DNA of 33,740 nt from an uncultured Cryomorphaceae bacterium (GTDB lineage: Bacteria > Bacteroidota > Bacteroidia > Flavobacteriales > Schleiferiaceae): contig CACMMX010000016.1 of the NCBI GenBank assembly GCA_902614915.1, positions 1 to 33,740 on the forward strand, read 5' to 3'. How positions within the stretch are numbered: the first letter of the stretch is position 1; every line of letters starts with the position of its first letter. The position numbers and the translations under genes were made by a program. This document shows positions 16,780 to 25,438 of this stretch, piece by piece. The notes beneath the pieces were generated by a model. It did not search any database, was not told where the DNA came from, and worked only from the letters and a program-made list of their open reading frames with translations.

Positions 16780-17666
16780 TATTCGAAATTGACACCGCTC
16801 ACCTCAGTGGTGCGATCGATTTTTTTAATGAGTCCTTGGAGTGTTTTTCCTGGACCGCATTCTACATATCTCGTAACGCCTAAAGCAATCATTTTTTGAA
16901 CGCTTTGTGTCCATTTTACGGGAGATGTAAGCTGATCAATTAAATTTTGTTTGATTTCTTCAGGGTCTATAATTGCTTTTGCTACACTATTTTGGACTAC
17001 TGGACAGATAGGCTTTGTAAATTCAGTTGAATCTATTGCTGAAGCCAACTCTATTCGAGCAGGTTGCATTAATGGACTGTGAAAAGCGCCGCCTACAGGC
17101 AATACTAATGCACGACGAGCCCCCGATTCTTTGGCTAAGTCACAAGCAGCATCTACTGCATCAATTTCTCCTGAAATCACCAGTTGTCCCGGGCAATTAT
17201 AATTAGCGGCAACTACAATACCTTCAGTACGGTTACAGATATCTTCCACCAATTCATCATTGAGTCCTAGAACAGCGGCCATGGTGGAAGGTCTGGCCTC
17301 ACAGGCCTTTTGCATGGCCATAGCTCTTGTGCTGACTAGTTTAAGTGCATTTTCAAAACTCAAAGCCTTCGCAGCGGTCAATGCAGAAAATTCTCCAAGA
17401 CTATGCCCAGCTACTAAAGCTGGATTGAAATCGTTACCAAGTAAATTTGCCATAATAACGCTTAAGGTAAATATGGCCGGTTGGGTGACTTTGGTTTCCT
17501 GCAGCTCTTCCGCAGTACCTTCAAACATGACTTTACTCAGACTGAAGTCAAGTATACCATCTGCTTGGTCAAAGAGTGCTTTGGCTACATCATTATTATT
17601 ATAGAGGTCTTTTCCCATTCCAGGGTATTGGGCGCCTTGGCCCGGAAATACAAACGCTTTGCTCAT
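16779..17666 (-). CDS. fabD: Malonyl-CoA:ACP transacylase
   Basis: 295 aa. It shows AFVFPGQGAQYPGMGKD (oxyanion Gln), the nucleophile elbow AGHSLGEFSAL (Ser89), Arg114 in STRAMAMQ, His196 in GGAFHSPLM and VECGPGKTLQGL. It loads malonyl groups onto acyl carrier protein for fatty acid elongation in the cytosol. It is complete and of the usual length. It overlaps the queD-like gene by 4 bases at its start and the decarboxylase by one base at its end, so it is embedded in the isoprenoid operon rather than beside fabH/fabF. Confidence 0.95.
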   Translation of the reverse strand: MSKAFVFPGQGAQYPGMGKDLYNNNDVAKALFDQADGILDFSLSKVMFEGTAEELQETKVTQPAIFTLSVIMANLLGNDFNPALVAGHSLGEFSALTAAKALSFENALKLVSTRAMAMQKACEARPSTMAAVLGLNDELVEDICNRTEGIVVAANYNCPGQLVISGEIDAVDAACDLAKESGARRALVLPVGGAFHSPLMQPARIELASAIDSTEFTKPICPVVQNSVAKAIIDPEEIKQNLIDQLTSPVKWTQSVQKMIALGVTRYVECGPGKTLQGLIKKIDRTTEVSGVNFE

Positions 17667-18076
17667 TCTCCGTAATATTCTATGATATTTTTATTTGTTT
17701 CAGCTAATTGAATTTTGTACAAAAGTGCACCATATTCCGCCACTTTGGGTGCAAGAATTTTCCAAAATTCGCAGGCAATATTTTCTGTAGATGGCTGTTT
17801 GCCTTTCATGAAGTCAATATCTAAATTCAAGTTCTTATGATCTACCACGTCAATGATGTGTGTGCATATCAATTCTTTTAAATCAAACAAGTTCATTACA
17901 AAACCGGTATCTGGATTGATCTCACCCCGAACTGTAACCTCTAATTCAAAGTTATGTCCGTGATAATTTTCATTGGAGCATTTGCCAAAAATACGCTTAT
18001 TGGTCTGTGCATCCCATCTATCATTCCAGAGTTTATGGGCAGCGCAAAACTGTTCTTTTCGTTTGATATAAATCAT
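17663..18076 (-). CDS. queD: 6-pyruvoyl-tetrahydropterin synthase / 6-carboxytetrahydropterin synthase family
   Basis: 137 aa T-fold enzyme. Zinc ligands are His14 (FCAAHKLW), His39 and His41 (NYHGHNFELEV); the catalytic Cys33 sits in GKCSNENYHGH, with Asp79-His80 in VVDHKNLN and Glu126 in QLAETNKN. QueD converts dihydroneopterin triphosphate to 6-carboxy-tetrahydropterin for queuosine; PTPS proper makes the biopterin precursor. The Cys-x(5)-His spacing alone does not settle which, so the symbol is provisional. It is the first gene of the mevalonate operon, with a possible -7 element 22 bases upstream. Confidence 0.88.
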   Translation of the reverse strand: MIYIKRKEQFCAAHKLWNDRWDAQTNKRIFGKCSNENYHGHNFELEVTVRGEINPDTGFVMNLFDLKELICTHIIDVVDHKNLNLDIDFMKGKQPSTENIACEFWKILAPKVAEYGALLYKIQLAETNKNIIEYYGE

Positions 18077-18097
18077 TAAAAATTATTCTTAAGATTG

Positions 18098-18105
18098 TAA
18101 AGATA
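18098..18105 (-). promoter_or_regulatory. Putative -7 element for the queD-fabD-mevalonate operon
   Basis: The minus strand reads TATCTTTA, 7 of 8 to TAnnTTTG, ending 21 bases before the ATG at 18076, in the 59-base gap after acpH. No TTG at the right -33 distance was found. If real, it would let the operon be transcribed apart from acpH. Confidence 0.35.
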
Positions 18106-18135
18106 CAATGCAAAACAGACGTTTTATGTTGTGCT

Positions 18136-18768
18136 TTATTTATTGATTAACGGATGGTTTAAAATAAAAACTTCCGAAGCTGAAAGTAATTCAGGATAAA
18201 AATTGACAAACCAATGCTCTACAGCAAGGTATTCTGTATCGTTTAATTTTAATTGAGAAAAGAAATCTGAAAGCATTGCTACCGAAGGGTGTCGTGCGCT
18301 AATGCCTCCTGCGGCAATTTTAATCCCTTGAATGGAAGAATAGTTCATTAACCAATTTTCTTGGTTCATATAGGGCCACATGTTTGACGCTTTTCCTTGA
18401 AGCAAATGACTGTTCCGAGAGATATCCTGAGTGCAGGTTTCAATAAAATCATAAATTTTCACGTTCAGAGTATTTTTCTTTAATGCGCGCATGGTCTTCC
18501 AATGTTTGTGCAAAAAGTAATCCCCAAGAAGATCTAATGCCACGGGGGCAGTTTTTCCCGCTTTAAGTCGAATGGATTCTTTTGCGATTTTCGATAACGG
18601 ATGTTTATCTGTAAAGGAATCAATGAACCGATGAAGCTCTACACCAATAATCATTGCATCTATGGCCTGTAATTTCCACTTATTACCCCGGAATCCATCG
18701 CCAGTAAAATTATAAACCCGAATCAATTCTTGATTCGGGCTACAATGTAAATGTGCTAAAAAATTCAT
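18136..18768 (-). CDS. acpH: Acyl carrier protein phosphodiesterase (AcpH/DUF479 family)
   Basis: 210 aa, similar in length to E. coli AcpH. Recognisable parts are the start MNFLAHLHCS, GVELHRFIDSFTDKHPLS (His and Asp of the HD-like site), VALDLLGDYFLHKHWKTM and a C-terminal NMWPYMNQENWLMNY followed by GGISARHPSV. The family removes the 4'-phosphopantetheine arm from holo-ACP. An extra hydrophilic stretch around residues 18-32 replaces the usual GNxxGDFVKG. The gene lies between purS/pssA and the mevalonate operon on the same strand; proximity to fabD two genes on fits an acyl-carrier theme. Confidence 0.85.
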   Translation of the reverse strand: MNFLAHLHCSPNQELIRVYNFTGDGFRGNKWKLQAIDAMIIGVELHRFIDSFTDKHPLSKIAKESIRLKAGKTAPVALDLLGDYFLHKHWKTMRALKKNTLNVKIYDFIETCTQDISRNSHLLQGKASNMWPYMNQENWLMNYSSIQGIKIAAGGISARHPSVAMLSDFFSQLKLNDTEYLAVEHWFVNFYPELLSASEVFILNHPLINK

Positions 18769-18886
18769 TCCATGTCTTCTCGTAGTTCCTAAAAATAGAA
18801 TACGTCAATATTAGAATATTAATTTAGAGATTTAGTACCTTAATTTATTAGTAAACGGATTGATATAATCTTAAAATCCCAAAGAA

Positions 18887-19144
18887 TTAAGACGGAGGAT
18901 TAATTAAATTAATCTCGAAAGCTTCCATAACTGGATTAATCAAAAGTTTCTCACAAGCGTCTTTAACTAAGTTCTCAGCCTCTACCGCACTATTAGCATT
19001 AACTTCCATGGTTATATGTTTTCCAATACGAACATTACCACAGGCCTCGAGACCAATATTTTTCAGGTTTGCACTAACTGCCTTTCCTTGGGGATCAAGC
19101 AACGCTTTTTGCGGCATAATATTGATTTCTGCTATGAATTTCAT
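18887..19144 (-). CDS. purS: Phosphoribosylformylglycinamidine synthase subunit PurS
   Basis: 85 aa. The sequence follows the PurS pattern closely: ALLDPQGKAV, GNVRIGKHITMEV and CEKLLINPVMEAFEI. PurS is the small structural subunit of the PurSQL complex that makes FGAM from FGAR and glutamine in purine synthesis, probably bridging PurL and PurQ. Neither purQ nor purL is in the window; the partner gene is pssA, which overlaps it by 4 bases. Its presence implies that this organism has the three-part enzyme rather than the single large PurL chain, unless both exist. Confidence 0.9.
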   Translation of the reverse strand: MKFIAEINIMPQKALLDPQGKAVSANLKNIGLEACGNVRIGKHITMEVNANSAVEAENLVKDACEKLLINPVMEAFEINLINPPS

Positions 19145-19866
19145 GTTTGATTCTTTTTTTTAGACGATCTTATTTGGACTATTTTACTCGCTATTGGTAT
19201 TAGAAGCACTGTCAAGGAGAATGCTAAAACTCCAACAAAAGTAATTAATACCAAGAAGAAAAGAACCACTATCAGCTGTGCTTTTCTCCTAAGTTTATCT
19301 CCATTGTCTTTAAAACTGAGAAAGTGAATAGAAGAATTAATCCAATAGCTACTCAACCCTAGAATGCTTACCAAAAGCAAGGTCAATACAAAACGTTCAT
19401 TAGCAGATAAATGAACTATCCATTCCCACTGCTCCCACTCCCTAAGCCACATCCATATACCCAATACAAATAGTGCATTGGCTGGTGTCGGTATACCCTT
19501 AAAATCTATAGTTTCTTCCCTGATTATATTGAATTTTGCCAAACGATAAATACTAGATACCGCAACTCCCGCGCCTAAAATGATACCCCAGGGTTGTTCT
19601 AATATTCCAAAGTCTGTAAGTATATTCGACCAGAGAAATGCAGGTACTGTCCCAAATGAAATGGCGTCTGCAAGCGAATCTAGCTGAATACCGAGGTCTG
19701 TGTTCACTCCAAGTTTTCTGGCAATCATTCCATCAAAAAGATCAGCAATAGATGCCAATATAAGGCAAGCAGCTACTCCCGAAGTGCTTTGATTTAAGAT
19801 AAAGTAGATCGCAACTACCCCGCATCCGGCATTTAAAAGTGTTAAAAGATTTGGAATGTGTTTCAT
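19141..19866 (-). CDS. pssA: CDP-diacylglycerol-serine O-phosphatidyltransferase
   Basis: 241 aa from the ATG at 19866 (MKHIPNLLTLLNAGCG); an in-frame TTG three codons upstream is less likely. The CDP-alcohol phosphotransferase motif is complete: D-LF-DG-MI-AR-8 residues-G-IQL-D-SLA-D within DLFDGMIARKLGVNTDLG and the following residues. About eight hydrophobic segments place it in the inner membrane. It makes phosphatidylserine, the precursor of phosphatidylethanolamine. It overlaps purS by 4 bases and its start lies only 29 bases from the divergent lnt start. Confidence 0.93.
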   Translation of the reverse strand: MKHIPNLLTLLNAGCGVVAIYFILNQSTSGVAACLILASIADLFDGMIARKLGVNTDLGIQLDSLADAISFGTVPAFLWSNILTDFGILEQPWGIILGAGVAVSSIYRLAKFNIIREETIDFKGIPTPANALFVLGIWMWLREWEQWEWIVHLSANERFVLTLLLVSILGLSSYWINSSIHFLSFKDNGDKLRRKAQLIVVLFFLVLITFVGVLAFSLTVLLIPIASKIVQIRSSKKKNQT

Positions 19867-19895
19867 GCAGTGCAAAGATGCATTATTTTGGCACT

Positions 19896-21446
19896 ATGAT
19901 CGATTGGAAAATAAGCAAACCACAATACTTGGCGCTTTTAGCCTCAGCCTGCTTAACCTTAGCTTGGACTTGGAGTCCACTATTTTTTTTGGTTTTCCCG
20001 GGTTGGCTGTTTCTTTTTGAGATTGCTTCGCAAAAAAGACGGCCATTGCTTTTCTTGTACTTAGCCTTTGCCATTTGGAACGCGGCGACCACGTATTGGA
20101 TTGCCAATGCTCATCCTTTAGGCGTAATTGCAACTATAGGGATTAATGGATTTCTTATGGCTTTTGCCTTGTGGTTAGGTTTTCGTTCCAGAAAAATGAT
20201 CGTTCGGCTTGGAATCGGTTCAAAGTTTTCTTGGATAACCGTCATAGCGTCTTGGATGGCTTTTGAACATTTACACGAATATTGGGGATTATCCTTTCCT
20301 TGGTTGCATTTGGGGAATACATTTTTTGATTGGCCAGAATTGGTTCAGTGGTACGAATTTGTTGGTACATCAGGAGGAACGCTTTGGGTACTTCTTGTAG
20401 TTATTGCATTCTTTACATCAGCTAAATCTTCGGTAAAATGGTCTATTCTTTTAGGACCCATTGTACTGAGCTTGATACTTTACATAATGCCTGAAAATAC
20501 TTCAAGTAGGTATTTAAATGTTGCAGTGGTCCAACCCAATATTGATGCCTACAAGGAGAAGTGGACCACTCCAGAAAGTGAACAGTTAAGTAAAGTAGCC
20601 AGGTTACTGGCGGAAAGTGGTGAGTCTGACTTTGACTTAATTGTATTGCCTGAAACTTTTCTACCTAAGGCCAGACAGGAAAGCATGCTGGGTAAAGGGG
20701 TTGTTGATACACAGTTGATATCTATCATCAATACATATGGAAAATCCGCAATTTTTGGCAGTACTACTTATGATTTCCAAATGGAACAAACCTATTCAAA
20801 TAGAGCTATGGGAGATCGTTTCTATACCATGTATAATACTGCTCTTTTTCATTCCAAAACCGGACAGCCTTGGCAAATTTACCACAAGGGTAAATTAGTG
20901 GTGGGAGGGGAAAGTATGCCCTTTGTCAAATATTTACAGCCTATTCTAGGTGATTGGTCCATTGAATTGGGCGGTACTTCTGGAACCTTAGGTGTGTCTG
21001 AAGAAAGATTGGTTTTTGAAGACCAAGCGCTTGGCTTGAAACTGGCGCCCATAATTTGTTGGGAGAATGAGTTTTCAGGTTATTTAACAGATTATTCCAA
21101 GAGGGGTGCAAATCTGCTTGCTGTAATAACTAACGACGGCTGGTGGGGCAATACCGACGGTCATCTGCAACACATGAAATTTTCTGGTTTAAGGGCCATT
21201 GAACATCGCAAATATGTGGTGCGCAGTGCCAATACAGGTATTAGTACGGTAATTGATTCAAAAGGAAAGCCGCGCGATCAACTTCATTGGGAGGAAGAGG
21301 GTGTTATTGTTGATAGAGTCCCTTTGTTGGAAGGTCAAACATTATACGTCCGAACAGGTAATTTCATTGGTCCATTAATGTCTATGATCTTTCTTTTAAA
21401 TGTGCTCTTGGTCTTCCTAAGCAGATTTTTTAGAATTAAACCCTAG
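19896..21446 (+). CDS. lnt: Apolipoprotein N-acyltransferase
   Basis: About 516 aa from the ATG at 19896; an ATG 18 bases upstream (19878) is possible too, and a TTG at 19839 would run through the pssA start and is unlikely. An N-terminal membrane domain of about six helices is followed by a nitrilase domain from about residue 205. The triad is visible: Glu253 in VLPETFLPK, Lys331 in YHKGKLVVGGESMP, and Cys388 in APIICWENEF. The family's usual VPFGEYVP and CYE read VVGGESMP and CWE here. It adds the third acyl chain to lipoproteins at the periplasmic face. A final C-terminal helix closes the protein. Confidence 0.92.
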   Translation: MIDWKISKPQYLALLASACLTLAWTWSPLFFLVFPGWLFLFEIASQKRRPLLFLYLAFAIWNAATTYWIANAHPLGVIATIGINGFLMAFALWLGFRSRKMIVRLGIGSKFSWITVIASWMAFEHLHEYWGLSFPWLHLGNTFFDWPELVQWYEFVGTSGGTLWVLLVVIAFFTSAKSSVKWSILLGPIVLSLILYIMPENTSSRYLNVAVVQPNIDAYKEKWTTPESEQLSKVARLLAESGESDFDLIVLPETFLPKARQESMLGKGVVDTQLISIINTYGKSAIFGSTTYDFQMEQTYSNRAMGDRFYTMYNTALFHSKTGQPWQIYHKGKLVVGGESMPFVKYLQPILGDWSIELGGTSGTLGVSEERLVFEDQALGLKLAPIICWENEFSGYLTDYSKRGANLLAVITNDGWWGNTDGHLQHMKFSGLRAIEHRKYVVRSANTGISTVIDSKGKPRDQLHWEEEGVIVDRVPLLEGQTLYVRTGNFIGPLMSMIFLLNVLLVFLSRFFRIKP

Positions 21447-21463
21447 TACATAGGTCCTCTGTT

Positions 21464-21471
21464 TAACTTTG
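21464..21471 (+). promoter_or_regulatory. Putative -7 element for lpd
   Basis: TAACTTTG is a perfect match to the Bacteroidota TAnnTTTG box. It lies in the 48-base gap between lnt and lpd, 23 bases before the lpd ATG, so the leader would be about 17 bases. I could not find a TTG at -33. Confidence 0.45.
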
Positions 21472-21494
21472 CATGAGCTAAAAAATAAAATTCA

Positions 21495-22892
21495 ATGAGT
21501 TTATACGACGTAGTTATTATAGGTTCTGGCCCAGGAGGATATGTTAGTGCCATACGCTGCGCCCAATTGGGTATGAAAACAGCCTTGGTTGAAAAATACG
21601 AAACACTCGGAGGTACCTGTTTAAATGTAGGATGTATTCCTTCCAAAGCATTGCTAGATTCCAGTGAGCATTACCACGCTGCTATCCATTCATTTGAAGA
21701 ACACGGGATAAAGGTGGATAAACCGCGTATTGATTTTGCTCAAATGATGAAGCGCAAATCGGGAGTCGTTGACACAACCTGTGACGGTATAAATTATCTA
21801 ATGAAGAAAAACGAAATTGACGTTTTACGCGGTTTCGGCTCTTTGGTGGATAAGAACACGGTAAAAATTTCCGGCCAGGATAACACTAAAGTTACCGCGA
21901 AGCATATCATTCTTGCTACGGGCTCAAAACCTATCGAACTGCCTTTTGCAAAATTTGATAAGGAACGCATCATCTCCTCAACAGAAGCCCTTAGTTTGAA
22001 GGAAATACCAAAGCACATGATTGTTATTGGAGGCGGCGTCATTGGATTGGAATTAGGTTCTGTTTATAAAAGGCTGGGTGCTGAGGTAACGGTTGTTGAA
22101 TATGCGAAAAGTATCATTCCAACTATGGACGGAGCAATGGGTAAAGAACTTATGCGAAGTTTGAAAAAACTCGGTGTTAAATTTAGTTTGAGCACTAAGG
22201 TGAACGGCGTGAGTCGGGACGGAGAGCTTGTGAAAGTTACAGCGGCGAATAAGAAAGGTGAAGAAGTTGTCTTTGAGGGTGATTATTGCCTCGTAGCGGT
22301 GGGTAGAGGCGCTTTTACAGACAAACTAGGTTTGGAAAATGTCGGCATTGAGACCGATGAAAGAGGACGAATTACCGTTAACAATCAATTGCAAACCTCT
22401 GTCCCCAATATTTACGCAATTGGCGACGTTGTTCGCGGTGCCATGTTGGCTCACAAAGCTGAGGAAGAAGGAGTTTTTGTTGCAGAATTAATCGCTGGTG
22501 AAAAGCCGCACATCAATTATGATTTGATTCCCGGCATTGTCTACACGTGGCCAGAAGTAGCTGCAGTAGGTAAAACGGAAGAACAACTCAAGGAATCCGG
22601 TGCCGATTATAAAGTAGGCTCATTTCCTATGCGAGCATTGGGTCGTTCGAGGGCATCAGGAGATATTGACGGCGTAGTCAAAGTTATGGCAGATAAGCAA
22701 ACCGATGAGGTCTTAGGTGTACATATTGTTGCGGCCCGTGCGGCAGACATTATTATGGAGGCGGTGACTGCAATGGAATTTCGTGCTTCAGCAGAAGATA
22801 TTGCTAGAATTTGTCACGGCCACCCAACGTATACTGAAGCGTTAAAAGAAGCGGCCTTGGCTGCAACAGGTAATAGAGCGTTACACAGTTAA
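21495..22892 (+). CDS. lpdA: Dihydrolipoyl dehydrogenase (E3)
   Basis: 465 aa flavoprotein. It has the FAD site VVIIGSGPGGYVSAIRCA, the redox disulfide GGTCLNVGCIPSKA (Cys42, Cys47), the NAD site VIGGGVIGLELGSVYKRLG, the second FAD motif IYAIGDVVRGAMLAHKA, and the interface catalytic pair in HGHPTYTE (His443, Glu448). It reoxidises dihydrolipoamide of the pyruvate, 2-oxoglutarate or branched-chain dehydrogenase complexes or the glycine cleavage system; no E1/E2 gene is adjacent, so it may serve several. Its stop overlaps the pabB start by one base (TAATG). Confidence 0.96.
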   Translation: MSLYDVVIIGSGPGGYVSAIRCAQLGMKTALVEKYETLGGTCLNVGCIPSKALLDSSEHYHAAIHSFEEHGIKVDKPRIDFAQMMKRKSGVVDTTCDGINYLMKKNEIDVLRGFGSLVDKNTVKISGQDNTKVTAKHIILATGSKPIELPFAKFDKERIISSTEALSLKEIPKHMIVIGGGVIGLELGSVYKRLGAEVTVVEYAKSIIPTMDGAMGKELMRSLKKLGVKFSLSTKVNGVSRDGELVKVTAANKKGEEVVFEGDYCLVAVGRGAFTDKLGLENVGIETDERGRITVNNQLQTSVPNIYAIGDVVRGAMLAHKAEEEGVFVAELIAGEKPHINYDLIPGIVYTWPEVAAVGKTEEQLKESGADYKVGSFPMRALGRSRASGDIDGVVKVMADKQTDEVLGVHIVAARAADIIMEAVTAMEFRASAEDIARICHGHPTYTEALKEAALAATGNRALHS

Positions 22893-24139
22893 TGGAGTGC
22901 GCATCGACTCATATTGTCGATTCGAGAAGTTTAGAGAATCGGCTATTAGAATTATCTAATAGTCGATCTTTTTTTGTTTTGTACACTTCTAATGGCTACC
23001 CGAATTCAGAAAAATGTTACGAACTGATTTTTGGTTGGGGTGCAAAGGCAGTTTATACGGATCAAGAGCTTTTACCCGAGCATTTAGAAAATGGATGGAA
23101 ATTTGGGTTTTTCAGTTATGAATTACGCACGCAATTTGAATCGGTAACCCAAGGAAATCAAGCTTTAGGAAATTGGCCCAAGATGCGATTTTTTGTTCCA
23201 GAAGTAGTAGGTGTATTGAATATAGATGGTCAATTAGACGTTTGGTCAGAAGATGCAGTTGATGATGTTTTGAGTGAACTGCTCCTTCCTTCCATTGAAG
23301 TGGAATCTGAAGAGACTTCGCTTGACTTTGAGCCGGTGGAAACAAAACAGGCGTACATTCGAAATGTAAATGCGCTAAAAGACCATATTCAACGCGGCGA
23401 TATTTACGAGGTTAATTATTGTACGGGATTCAAGGCAGAGTTTGAAAAATTAAATAGTGTTGCGCTGTTTAAAAAAATGGTTAAAGAAACTCTTGCGCCT
23501 TTTTCTGCCTTTGTTAAGATGGAAGATTATGAGCTATTATGCACCTCTCCAGAGCGATTTATAAAACGCGAAGGACGCAAGCTTTGCAGCCAGCCTATTA
23601 AAGGAACCAATAGATACTCTGAAGAAGATAACGAATCCGCGAAAATAGCATTAGCCGAAAGTGAAAAAGAACGTGCGGAGAATGTGATGATTGTGGATTT
23701 GGTGCGGAACGATCTCTCTAAAGTTGCCGCTAAAGGTAGTGTTAAAGTGAGTGAATTATTCGGTGCGTACGCTTTCAAAAATGTAAACCAATTGATCAGT
23801 ACCGTGCAGGCTGAACTACGCAAAGGTGTAACCAATTGGGAAATTATTGCAGCTTGCTTTCCTATGGGTTCAATGACAGGAGCTCCAAAGGTAAATGCCA
23901 TGGAACTTGCCGAGCGTTTTGAAAAAGTGGCTAGGGAAGTGTATTCTGGATCAGTGGGCTATATCACACCAGAAGGTGACTTTGATTTCAACGTGGTCAT
24001 TCGCTCTATTGCTTTAAATAGGAAAAAAGGTGTTGCTACACTACATGTAGGAGGCGCTATAACCATTCTAAGTGATGCAGAGCAAGAATATCAGGAGTGC
24101 TTGTTGAAAGCGGAAAGTGTATTGAAGGCTGCGAAATAA
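22892..24139 (+). CDS. pabB: Aminodeoxychorismate synthase component I
   Basis: 415 aa chorismate-binding enzyme. GDIYEVNYC, CTSPERFIK, QPIKGTNR, ENVMIVDLVRNDL, CFPMGSMTGAPK and the closing GGAITILSDAEQEYQECL are present. The Lys of PIKGT (Lys237) is the residue that distinguishes PabB from anthranilate synthase (PIAGT). It converts chorismate to 4-amino-4-deoxychorismate for folate, using ammonia from a glutaminase partner not seen here. It starts on the last base of the lpd stop, and the tilS gene starts 24 bases after it. Confidence 0.92.
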   Translation: MECASTHIVDSRSLENRLLELSNSRSFFVLYTSNGYPNSEKCYELIFGWGAKAVYTDQELLPEHLENGWKFGFFSYELRTQFESVTQGNQALGNWPKMRFFVPEVVGVLNIDGQLDVWSEDAVDDVLSELLLPSIEVESEETSLDFEPVETKQAYIRNVNALKDHIQRGDIYEVNYCTGFKAEFEKLNSVALFKKMVKETLAPFSAFVKMEDYELLCTSPERFIKREGRKLCSQPIKGTNRYSEEDNESAKIALAESEKERAENVMIVDLVRNDLSKVAAKGSVKVSELFGAYAFKNVNQLISTVQAELRKGVTNWEIIAACFPMGSMTGAPKVNAMELAERFEKVAREVYSGSVGYITPEGDFDFNVVIRSIALNRKKGVATLHVGGAITILSDAEQEYQECLLKAESVLKAAK

Positions 24140-24163
24140 ATTTAGTCGTCTTACATTCGTTTA

Positions 24164-25438
24164 ATGGATACTCCTTTATTAATTCCAGGTTCAAAGGCAA
24201 TTCTCGGCTTTAGCGGCGGGGTAGACTCTGTGGTTCTAAGTCATTTCTTGATAGAGCGCTATCGTATTCGTCCATATTTACTTCATGTGAATTACGGTTT
24301 GCGTGAGGAATCAGATGAAGACGAAAGATGGTGTCGTTGGTATGCAGAGGAGCACCGTTTTGAGATAGTTGTTTTAAAGGCGGATCCCAAAATGCGCAAC
24401 GGTCAGAATGTCCAAAATTGGGCAAGGGATATTCGTTACCAGTTTTTTAGTGAGCAAGCGGAGTTGATTGGAGCGAGATACATTTTTACCGCCCATCATG
24501 GAGATGACAGGAGAGAAACGTTTTTGATGAATGCATTGCGCGGTAGTGGTTTGACCACGATAGCGGGAATGAGCAATAGTCAAATACTACGGCCCCTTGC
24601 TCATATGGATAAAAGTGCGGTTTTGGAGTATGCTAAGGAATTTGGCCTGAGCTGGGTGGAAGATTCTTCGAATGCTTCACTCAAATACAAAAGAAATAAA
24701 ATACGTCATGTACTGTTTCCAATTTTGGACAAGGTAGAACCAAGATGGCGTGGGGGATTAAAAAAATCCATTGATAATTTATCCCTAGACAGTAAATTAC
24801 TCGATGGTCTATTGTCGCGATGGTCACAGGAAAATGTAAAAGAAATAGATGGTGAATTATACATCCAAATGGGCACATGGTCCGGTGAGGAATACGCTCA
24901 GGTTTTATTGTATCGATTTGCTAAGCGTTTAGATGCTGGATTTTCATTTCAGGAGATAGGTCACGTACTCACTGGTGATAGCGGTCAACGAACTTTAGGT
25001 AATTCTCATCTTTTGATTAAAGATCGCGGGCAATTCATTTTTGGGCCTATTCACCCAATAGATAATCGGGAATATGAGGTTAAAAACATTCACGATACAT
25101 CACATTTGCCTTTTGATTTGAGATTCACACCAAAGGCTATTGAGGAAGTTCAGTTTCAAAATAATCAAGAATGGATTTCTACGTCAATACCGTTTCCACT
25201 TATTATTCGGGTTTGGAAAGCTGGCGATAAATTTGTTCCTCTTGGCATGAATGGGCAAAAGAAAATTGCCGACTTTTTGAACGATTTAAGAGTACCTAGG
25301 CATCATAAAGAACGGGTATATGTTGCTGAACATCAAGGACAAATACTTTGGGTATTAGGTTATCGAATTGATGATTCTATGAAAGTTGCTACAGGCGCGG
25401 AGAAGGCCTATCTTGCAGAGATAAACCCAAGACTATGA
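24164..25438 (+). CDS. tilS: tRNA(Ile)-lysidine synthase
   Basis: 424 aa N-type ATP pyrophosphatase. The PP-loop ILGFSGGVDSVVLSHFL (S17-GGVDS-22) is followed by FTAHHGDDRRETFLMNALRGSG and the WVEDSSNASLKYKRNKIRHVLFP segment (split here by description) that marks TilS. The C-terminal domain has IIRVWKAGDKFVPLGMNGQKK with ADFLNDLRVP. The enzyme changes C34 of tRNA-Ile(CAU) to lysidine so that it reads AUA; it is essential. The stop overlaps the dsbD start (ATGA). Confidence 0.95.
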   Translation: MDTPLLIPGSKAILGFSGGVDSVVLSHFLIERYRIRPYLLHVNYGLREESDEDERWCRWYAEEHRFEIVVLKADPKMRNGQNVQNWARDIRYQFFSEQAELIGARYIFTAHHGDDRRETFLMNALRGSGLTTIAGMSNSQILRPLAHMDKSAVLEYAKEFGLSWVEDSSNASLKYKRNKIRHVLFPILDKVEPRWRGGLKKSIDNLSLDSKLLDGLLSRWSQENVKEIDGELYIQMGTWSGEEYAQVLLYRFAKRLDAGFSFQEIGHVLTGDSGQRTLGNSHLLIKDRGQFIFGPIHPIDNREYEVKNIHDTSHLPFDLRFTPKAIEEVQFQNNQEWISTSIPFPLIIRVWKAGDKFVPLGMNGQKKIADFLNDLRVPRHHKERVYVAEHQGQILWVLGYRIDDSMKVATGAEKAYLAEINPRL

